From the NCBI GenBank assembly GCA_023257915.1, contig JALRBB010000312.1, positions 1 through 6,575 on the forward strand: a DNA stretch of 6,575 nt, given 5' to 3'. Positions 1 through 4,043 of the stretch are shown one piece after another; position 1 is the first letter of the stretch, and every line of letters starts with the position of its first letter. The notes beneath the pieces were generated by a model. It saw only the letters and a list, made by a program, of their open reading frames with translations. It was not told the origin of the DNA and did not search any database. Source of the stretch: Quisquiliibacterium sp. (GTDB lineage: Bacteria > Pseudomonadota > Gammaproteobacteria > Burkholderiales > Burkholderiaceae_E). The position numbers and the translations under genes are program-made.

Positions 1-98
1 CCCTGGGCGCTGTGCTGGCCTGGACAGCCGGCAGCCTCAGCCTGTCCGGCGTGCTGCGCCAACCCGTCATGCAAACCTTAAGGCAAGCGGCAGAGTGA
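1..98 (+). CDS. 3' end of an unidentified gene (C-terminal 31 residues)
   Basis: The frame beginning at position 3 is open from the window edge to a TGA at 96-98. The visible peptide begins LGAVLAWTAGSLSLSGVL, a hydrophobic stretch long enough for one membrane helix, and ends in a short charged tail, RQPVMQTLRQAAE. This suits the last helix and cytoplasmic tail of an integral membrane protein such as a transporter, but that is inference from composition. I do not recognise the family, and 31 residues are too few to assign one. The next + strand gene, the globin, starts about 240 bases further on behind repeats, so the two are probably not tightly coupled. Confidence 0.45.
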   Translation, partial: LGAVLAWTAGSLSLSGVLRQPVMQTLRQAAE

Positions 99-105
99 GA
101 CAGGG

Positions 106-125
106 ATACCCGCATTCGCGGGTAT
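106..125. repeat. GC-rich hairpin, small dispersed repeat type
   Basis: ATACCCGC (106-113) and GCGGGTAT (118-125) form a perfect 8-bp stem around an ATTC loop, followed by GAC. It begins 8 bases after the upstream stop codon. From memory, GGATNCCCGC...GCGGGNATGAC elements are scattered between genes in many beta- and gammaproteobacteria. There is no T-tract directly behind the stem, so it is not a classical intrinsic terminator, though it could stabilise the 3' end of the upstream message. Confidence 0.5.
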
Positions 126-141
126 GACAAGCCATGTGATC

Positions 142-164
142 AATTGGGGTCAGATCCCATTTTT
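142..164 (+). repeat. GGGGTCAGATCCC element with T-run
   Basis: TGGG (145-148) can pair with CCCA (156-159) around a 7-base loop, with flanking A/T bases partly extending the pairing, and a run of five T follows. It resembles the GGGGTCAGA...CCCAATTTT sequences I recall near IS200-like and REP-associated transposases in proteobacteria, so it may be a relic of such an element. It could also be a weak terminator for the upstream gene. Both readings are tentative. Confidence 0.3.
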
Positions 165-3100
165 ATGCGTGCCTGATGTTCTCTGTGGGAGGCCGCCCCT
201 GCGGCCGAATGTTTGAAGTAGCTCCGGCGTTCATTCGCGAGCAGGTGCTCGCTCCCACACAAGACCGGTCCCTTTTACAAATGATCGCTCGCTCCCACAC
301 AAAAGCTTGAACACCGCTTCCTGCAAAATACCTACCATGCAAATCGAAGACAAACCCCCGTTTGATACCCCGTTCGAGTGGATCGGAGGGGAAGCCCGCG
401 TCAAGGCCTTGGCCGAGCGCTTTTATGACCTCATGGACATTGAGCCCGGCTACAAAGAGCTGCGAGCCGCTCACGGCAGCACCTTGCAAGACGCACGCGA
501 CAAACTGTTCTGGTTCTTGTGCGGCTGGCTCGGCGGGCCGGAGCATTACACCGAGCGCTTTGGCAACCGTCTTGATCGGCACGACTCCGTCGTCAGCCAG
601 CGCGCGCAGCGCCGAGAGCACGACGAAATACCGGTTCACCTCGAAATGCTCGCGTAGCTTCGCGCGAAAATCCGAACGGCCGAAACCGTCAGTGCCAAGC
701 ACCCGATAGTCACGCCCCTTGGGCATGAACGGCCGGATCTGGTCGGCGTACAACTTCATGTAGTCGGTTGACGCGATCACCGGGCCGGCATGCGACTCCA
801 GTTGCTGCGCGACGAAGGGCTTGCGAGGCTTGTCGCCAGGGTGCAACAGGTTCCAGCGATCGCAGTCCATGCCGTCGCGACGCAGCTCAGTGAAACTGGT
901 CACGCTCCAGATATCGGCTGAAACCCCCCAGTCCTTCTCGAGCAGTTCGGCCGCCGCCTCCACTTCGCGCAGGATGGTGCCCGAGCCGAGCAACTGCACC
1001 CGCTGGCTATTGGGCGCACCCTGGCGCAGCAGGTAGATCCCACGAACGATGCCCTCCTCGTCACCCGGCTTCAATCCGGGATGCGGGTAGTTCTCGTTCA
1101 TGACCGTCAGGTAATAAAACACGTTTTCCTGGCGCTCGACCATGCGCTTCAGACCGTCATGAATGATCACCGCGAGTTCGTGCGCGTAGGTGGGATCGTA
1201 GGAGACGCAGTTCGGAATGGTGGCCGACAGAATGTGGCTGTGCCCGTCCTCATGCTGAAGTCCTTCGCCATTGAGCGTGGTACGTCCGGCCGTGGCGCCG
1301 AGCAGGAAGCCGCGTGCCTGCATGTCTCCGGCCGCCCAGGCCAAGTCGCCGACGCGCTGAAATCCGAACATCGAGTAATAGATGTAGAACGGAATCATGA
1401 CGCGATCATTGGTGGCATAGGAGGTTGCAGCCGCGATCCAGGAACTGAACGCCCCAGCCTCGTTGATGCCCTCCTCGAGAATCTGCCCTTTGGCGTCTTC
1501 CCGGTAGTACATCACCTGATCCTTGTCGATCGGCGTGTACTTCTGTCCCTCAGGCGCATAGATGCCGAGTTGGCGGAACATGCCTTCCATGCCGAAGGTA
1601 CGCGCCTCATCAGGAACGATCGGCACGATGCGCTGACCAAGGCTCTTGTCACGCAGCAGCGCAGTCAGTGTGCGCACGAATGCCTGTGTTGTGGAGATCT
1701 CACGCCCCTCGGCGGTCGGCTCCAGCACAGCCTTCAGAGAATCGAGTTCCGGCACCGTGAGGGTCTCGACGGAGGTGCGCCTGCGTTGCGGCAAGAAACC
1801 ACCAAGCGCCTGACGTCGCTCGAGCATGTACTGCATCTCAGGCGAATCCTCGGGAGGACGATAAAACGGGACTTCCTCGAGTTTGTCGTCCGGAATCGGG
1901 ATGGCGAACCGGTCGCGAAACTCGCGGATCGCGCCGATCTCCAGCTTTTTGAGCTGATGGGTCGGGTTCTTGGCCTGACCGGCTGAACCGAGTCCGTACC
2001 CCTTGACGGTCTTGGCCAGGATCACCGTCGGCTGCCCCTGGTGCCTGACTGCCGCAGCAAACGCCGCATACACCTTGTGCGGGTCATGGCCACCGCGGTT
2101 CAGTCGCCAGATATCCTCGTCGGTCATGCGCGAGACCATCTCGAGCAGCTTCGGGTGCTTGCCGAAGAAATGCTTGCGCACGAACGCACCGTCGTTGCCC
2201 TTGTAAGCCTGGTATTCGCCGTCAACGGTGTCTTCCATCACCCGACGCAAGATGCCCTCGACGTCGCGTGCGAGCAGCGGATCCCAGTAGGACCCCCAGA
2301 GCAACTTGATCACATTCCAGCCGGCACCCCGGAAATCGCCCTCGAGCTCCTGGATGATCTTGCCGTTGCCGCGAACCGGTCCGTCCAGCCGCTGCAGGTT
2401 GCAGTTGACGATGAAGATCAGGTTGTCGAGTTTCTCGCGAGCGGCAAGACCGATCGCACCAAGCGATTCCGGTTCGTCCATTTCGCCGTCGCCGCAGAAC
2501 ACCCAGACCTTGCGCTTGCTGGTGTCGGCAATGCCTCGCGCATGCAGATATTTCAGGAACCGTGCCTGATAGATGGCCATTAGAGGCCCGAGACCCATCG
2601 ACACCGTGGGAAATTGCCAAAAGTCGGGCATCAGCTTCGGGTGCGGATACGACGACAGCCCCTTGCCATCGACCTCCTGGCGAAAACTGTCCAGTTGCTC
2701 GGCGCTGAGGCGCCCTTCGAGAAACGCGCGACCGTAAATGCCTGGCGCCGAGTGGCCCTGGAAGTACACCAGATCCCCTCCGTGACCTTCGTGCGGTGCG
2801 TGCCAGAAGTGATTCATGCCGGTGCCGATCATCGTGGCACTCGATGCGAATGACGCGATGTGACCGCCAAGATCGCCGCCGTCAGGCGGGTTCAGCCGGT
2901 TGGCCCGAACGACCATCGCCATCGCATTCCAGCGCACATAGGAGCGGATACGCTCCTCATACTCATGATTGCCCGGCGATGCCGCCTCGAGATGCGCCGG
3001 GATCGTGTTCACATACGCGGTATGGGGCGAGAACGGGATGAACGCGCCAGATCGCCGAGCCTTCTCGATCAGCGTTTCGAGCAGAAAGTGCGCGCGTTCC

Positions 3101-3213
3101 GGGCCTTCGCGATCGAGGACTGCCTCAAGCGCCTCGAGCCACTCCTGAGTTTCCCGAGGATCCAGGTCACCCGGGATGTTCGCGAGCGAAAAGTTACTGG
3201 GCACCGCTGACAT
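163..3213 (-). CDS. aceE: Pyruvate dehydrogenase E1 (homodimeric type), C-terminus replaced
   Basis: E1 decarboxylates pyruvate with thiamine diphosphate (ThDP) and reductively acetylates the lipoyl groups of E2 in the cytoplasmic pyruvate dehydrogenase complex. Residues 1-887 align along their length with E. coli AceE (887 aa). Visible landmarks are GHIASF and YFQGHSAPG near the N-terminus, the ThDP/Mg motif GDGEMDEPES (from Gly241) ending in NCNLQRLDGP, His419 in THQLKK (E. coli His407), Glu585 in GINE (E. coli Glu571), and LQHEDGHSH with His654 (E. coli His640). GTDGFGRSDFRAKLREHFEV opens the C-terminal domain. The ATG at 3213 is preferred because AGGAGG lies 5 bases upstream and homology begins there; ATGs at 3228 and 3282 lie further upstream. 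Homology ends at VAKAL (883-887); E. coli has about 15 more residues. The frame then continues for 129 residues through antisense globin and REP DNA to TAA at 163-165, giving 1016 aa. This tail is almost certainly not native. aceF does not follow, unlike in the usual aceEF operon. Confidence 0.93.
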   Translation of the reverse strand: MSAVPSNFSLANIPGDLDPRETQEWLEALEAVLDREGPERAHFLLETLIEKARRSGAFIPFSPHTAYVNTIPAHLEAASPGNHEYEERIRSYVRWNAMAMVVRANRLNPPDGGDLGGHIASFASSATMIGTGMNHFWHAPHEGHGGDLVYFQGHSAPGIYGRAFLEGRLSAEQLDSFRQEVDGKGLSSYPHPKLMPDFWQFPTVSMGLGPLMAIYQARFLKYLHARGIADTSKRKVWVFCGDGEMDEPESLGAIGLAAREKLDNLIFIVNCNLQRLDGPVRGNGKIIQELEGDFRGAGWNVIKLLWGSYWDPLLARDVEGILRRVMEDTVDGEYQAYKGNDGAFVRKHFFGKHPKLLEMVSRMTDEDIWRLNRGGHDPHKVYAAFAAAVRHQGQPTVILAKTVKGYGLGSAGQAKNPTHQLKKLEIGAIREFRDRFAIPIPDDKLEEVPFYRPPEDSPEMQYMLERRQALGGFLPQRRRTSVETLTVPELDSLKAVLEPTAEGREISTTQAFVRTLTALLRDKSLGQRIVPIVPDEARTFGMEGMFRQLGIYAPEGQKYTPIDKDQVMYYREDAKGQILEEGINEAGAFSSWIAAATSYATNDRVMIPFYIYYSMFGFQRVGDLAWAAGDMQARGFLLGATAGRTTLNGEGLQHEDGHSHILSATIPNCVSYDPTYAHELAVIIHDGLKRMVERQENVFYYLTVMNENYPHPGLKPGDEEGIVRGIYLLRQGAPNSQRVQLLGSGTILREVEAAAELLEKDWGVSADIWSVTSFTELRRDGMDCDRWNLLHPGDKPRKPFVAQQLESHAGPVIASTDYMKLYADQIRPFMPKGRDYRVLGTDGFGRSDFRAKLREHFEVNRYFVVLSALRALADDGVVPIKTVAKALGVMLRPAEPAAQEPEQFVACVLQGAAVSGSQLFVAGLNVHEVIKALGQGLDAGFPSDPLERGIKRGFVFDLHGRYFAGSGVQAFVWERAIICKRDRSCVGASTCSRMNAGATSNIRPQGRPPTENIRHA
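184..259. repeat. Inverted pair of REP sequences (REPIN-like)
   Basis: Two REP palindromes face each other. The first (184-211, + strand) has a TGTGGGA head, a 6-bp stem GGCCGC/GCGGCC (191-196 and 201-206) and a CGAATG tail. The second (232-259, - strand) has the same head and tail, but its stem is GCGAGCA/TGCTCGC (237-243 and 246-252). Shared ends with different but self-complementary stems are the hallmark of REP sequences, and two in opposite orientation 20 bases apart match the REPIN arrangement mobilised by RAYT transposases in Pseudomonas-like genomes. Such elements normally sit between genes, yet here they lie inside the extended aceE reading frame, which argues that this extension is not ancestral. 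Confidence 0.75.
286..300 (-). repeat. Truncated third REP copy
   Basis: GCTCGCTCCCACACAA (287-302) repeats exactly 16 bases of the second REP (247-262). Only the stem half and the TGTGGGAG head (read on the - strand) are present; the other stem half and the CGAATG tail are missing. It is a partial copy in the same orientation as the second REP, about 40 bases downstream, and ends about 35 bases before the globin start codon. Confidence 0.6.
337..657 (+). pseudogene. Group II truncated haemoglobin, 3' end lost
   Basis: The ATG at 337 opens a 106-codon frame. Residues 1-76 read as a group II truncated globin: TPFEWIGGEARVKAL (11-25), RFYDLMD (28-34, with Tyr30 at the B10 position), and the family signature DKLFWFLCGWLGGP (55-68) followed by YTERFG (71-76). 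Intact members continue with a HPRLRxRHLPF-type segment carrying the proximal haem histidine (F8), then the conserved TrpG8, and reach roughly 130 residues. Here the sequence after Gly76 is antisense to conserved aceE codons, so HisF8, TrpG8 and the last helices are absent. The tail contains a DRH triplet, but nothing around it fits the F helix. Family members bind O2 or NO in the cytoplasm; this remnant probably cannot hold haem normally. No clear Shine-Dalgarno precedes the ATG. The start was chosen over the TTG at 307 because homology begins just after it. Confidence 0.8.
550..567. other. Junction between convergent globin and aceE
   Basis: Read on the + strand these codons give the conserved globin residues T-E-R-F-G; read on the - strand the same bases give A-K-A-L of the conserved AceE C-terminus (E. 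coli VADAI). Both families fit across about 12 bases (553-564), and each loses similarity just beyond: the globin to the right, AceE to the left. This is what a deletion at short homology between two convergent genes leaves behind. An assembly misjoin would look the same. The breakpoint cannot be fixed more precisely because the bases suit both parents. Confidence 0.65.
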
Positions 3214-3218
3214 GCGCG

Positions 3219-3224
3219 CCTCCT
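3219..3224 (-). promoter_or_regulatory. Shine-Dalgarno of aceE
   Basis: On the - strand AGGAGG lies 5 bases before the ATG at 3213. It is a full match to the anti-SD core and decides this start over the ATGs at 3228 and 3282. Confidence 0.85.
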
Positions 3225-3253
3225 GCATGGTCGTTATGGATTGGAATGGCGAA

Positions 3254-3282
3254 ATTTTAGAAGTCGAGCGCTGGAAAGACAA
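3254..3282 (-). promoter_or_regulatory. Candidate sigma-70 promoter of aceE
   Basis: On the - strand a -35 box TTGTCT (3282-3277, 4/6) is separated by exactly 17 bases from a -10 box TAAAAT (3259-3254, 5/6). Transcription would begin near 3247, leaving a 5' leader of about 33 bases that contains the AGGAGG. The AT-rich sequence directly upstream could act as an UP element. I see no PdhR-like operator (ATTGGT...ACCAAT type) here. Confidence 0.5.
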
Positions 3283-3283
3283 G

Positions 3284-3293
3284 GAAAATTTTC
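3284..3293. promoter_or_regulatory. AT palindrome upstream of the aceE -35 box
   Basis: GAAAATTTTC is a perfect 10-bp palindrome next to the candidate -35 box. It lies where an UP element or an upstream regulator site would be. A shorter related string, GAAATTTT, occurs at 3251-3258 over the -10 box. The function is unknown and the match could be chance in AT-rich DNA. Confidence 0.25.
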
Positions 3294-3393
3294 ATCAAGC
3301 GCAACGTGTTTTCACATTATGAATATCACCACCTGGAATCCATCTCTGTCACCCAGAACTCGCCAACACCGAGACCGTCGCACAAAGCGCTGC

Positions 3394-3423
3394 ATCACAA
3401 CCGTCGAGAATCCGTGCTATAGT
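3394..3423 (+). promoter_or_regulatory. Candidate promoter of tRNA-Arg
   Basis: An extended -10, TGCTATAGT (3415-3423, hexamer TATAGT), lies 20 bases before the mature tRNA 5' end. A weak -35, ATCACA (3394-3399, 4/6), is 18 bases upstream of the hexamer. The stretch just after the -10 begins GCAGGGC; a GC-rich discriminator is typical of stringently controlled stable RNA promoters, but that regulation is inferred. Confidence 0.5.
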
Positions 3424-3442
3424 GCAGGGCTGATTTTGCTGC

Positions 3443-3519
3443 GCGCCCGTAGCTCAGTTGGATAGAGTACCTGGCTACGAACCAGGGGGTCGTGGGTTCG
3501 AATCCTGCCGGGCGCGCCA
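3443..3519 (+). tRNA. tRNA-Arg (anticodon ACG)
   Basis: A full cloverleaf can be drawn. The acceptor stem is GCGCCCG (3443-3449) with CGGGCGC (3509-3515), followed by discriminator G3516 and an encoded CCA (3517-3519). The D-arm is GCTC...GAGT with loop AGTTGGATA. The anticodon stem CCTGG/CCAGG (3470-3474 and 3482-3486) encloses loop CTACGAA with anticodon ACG at 3477-3479. The T-arm has loop TTCGAAT and stem GTGGG/CCTGC with two G-U pairs. A34 would be edited to inosine by TadA, so the tRNA reads CGU, CGC and CGA. It stands alone, divergent from aceE, with its own promoter and terminator. Confidence 0.97.
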
Positions 3520-3536
3520 ATAAATACAATGAAAAC

Positions 3537-3571
3537 AAAGGCTTAGAGAACAACCTCTAAGCCTTTTTTTT
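3537..3571 (+). terminator. Intrinsic terminator after tRNA-Arg
   Basis: AAAGGCTTAGAG (3537-3548) pairs perfectly over 12 bp with CTCTAAGCCTTT (3555-3566) around the loop AACAAC, and the T-run extends to 3571 (eight T in all). It begins 18 bases after the tRNA CCA, so it ends a single-tRNA transcript. On the - strand the stem is followed by TTTGTTTTC, so weak bidirectional activity is possible. Confidence 0.93.
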
Positions 3572-3578
3572 CTGCCTG

Positions 3579-3625
3579 TGTACTATAGAGCGGCATCTGT
3601 AATCGATCGGCATCTGTACTATAGA
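3579..3625. repeat. Two interlocked direct repeats
   Basis: TGTACTATAGA occurs at 3579-3589 and again at 3615-3625 (36 bases apart). CGGCATCTGTA occurs at 3591-3601 and 3608-3618 (17 bases apart), its second copy overlapping the start of the second TGTACTATAGA. Both repeats are 11 bp and exact. Each TATAGA resembles a -10 box, but no convincing -35 box is positioned for either. This could be slippage or duplication debris, or a tandem binding site; the sequence alone does not decide. Confidence 0.5.
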
Positions 3626-3848
3626 TAAACAGATTGCGCTCCGCTGCGCGCCTACGTTCAAGCCCCTTGAGCACTCGCCCACCAGCCATGGCCCAGCGTA
3701 AAGACTGATCGGCTGCAGAGCCCGTTACCTCGAAACGCTCGAGCGAATTCGCCTCATCGTGGCGACTGACACGAGAATCGACCTTGCGTCCAAGGCAACC
3801 CGGACCGGGCCTTTAGCAACACAGTTTTACAGTTTCTAAACAATGCGC

Positions 3849-3869
3849 CGAGCCCAAGTGTTAGGCTCG
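3849..3869. repeat. Inverted repeat CGAGCC/GGCTCG
   Basis: CGAGCC (3849-3854) and GGCTCG (3864-3869) form a perfect 6-bp stem around a 9-base loop. No T-tract follows, so it is not an intrinsic terminator. It lies about 175 bases before the kinase and may be an operator or RNA hairpin, or chance. Confidence 0.25.
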
Positions 3870-4002
3870 TGATAGTCGCTTGCACGCTAGTCGCAGCCTT
3901 CAGATCACGCGTGCACTGCTCTCACGGATCTGCATTGGCATGTCTGTGCGCGCAGAGCGTCGGACATTCCCTGGTCCCGTCGTCACAGAGCTTGAGTCAC
4001 GA

Positions 4003-4016
4003 AGAGCCAGGGCTCT
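4003..4016. repeat. Inverted repeat AGAGCC/GGCTCT before the kinase
   Basis: AGAGCC (4003-4008) and GGCTCT (4011-4016) are a perfect 6-bp inverted repeat with a 2-base centre, 27 bases before the proposed TTG start. A dyad this close to a start could be an operator or a leader hairpin limiting translation; no regulator can be named. Confidence 0.25.
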
Positions 4017-4043
4017 GACACCGCTTCGAACGGGACCGCCCGA

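Larger units (their letters stand above)
3626..4043. other. Non-coding stretch, no gene recognised
   Basis: No reading frame here looks like a gene; an ATG at 3689 gives only MAQRKD before a stop. Small structures seen are a near-palindrome, CGAAACGCTC/GAGCGAATTCG (3731-3751), with the perfect core CGCTCGAGCG, and a tandem ACAGTTT (3821-3827 and 3829-3835), plus the two inverted repeats listed separately. Frame 0, which carries the kinase, is closed by TGA at 3993-3995, so the kinase start must lie after that. No good -35/-10 pair for the kinase was found. Confidence 0.5.

Noticed and set aside
184..302. CRISPR array
   Set aside because: The repeats alternate in orientation, are incomplete and unevenly spaced, and match REP structure; there are no regular spacers.
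163..555. The long AceE C-terminal tail as a new functional domain
   Set aside because: Its DNA is antisense globin followed by REP repeats, so an accidental read-through tail is far more likely than an evolved domain.
568..600. Globin continuing normally past the junction, with its DRH triplet as the proximal histidine region
   Set aside because: The surrounding residues do not fit the family, and the opposite strand is clearly AceE (LADDGVVPIKTVA), so the triplet is coincidental.
1081..1986. A 301-codon + strand open frame antisense to aceE
   Set aside because: It lies wholly inside strongly conserved aceE codons on the other strand, resembles no family I know, and has a composition expected from antisense of a GC-rich gene.
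2003..3210. Several overlapping + strand frames antisense to the N-terminal half of aceE, and a - strand frame in another phase at 2222-2620
   Set aside because: All are shadows of aceE; the real frame matches AceE residue by residue through this region.
3936..3950. Possible sigma-54 promoter (TGGCATGTCTGTGC)
   Set aside because: The GG to GC spacing is one base too short and the second box is TGC rather than TTGC.
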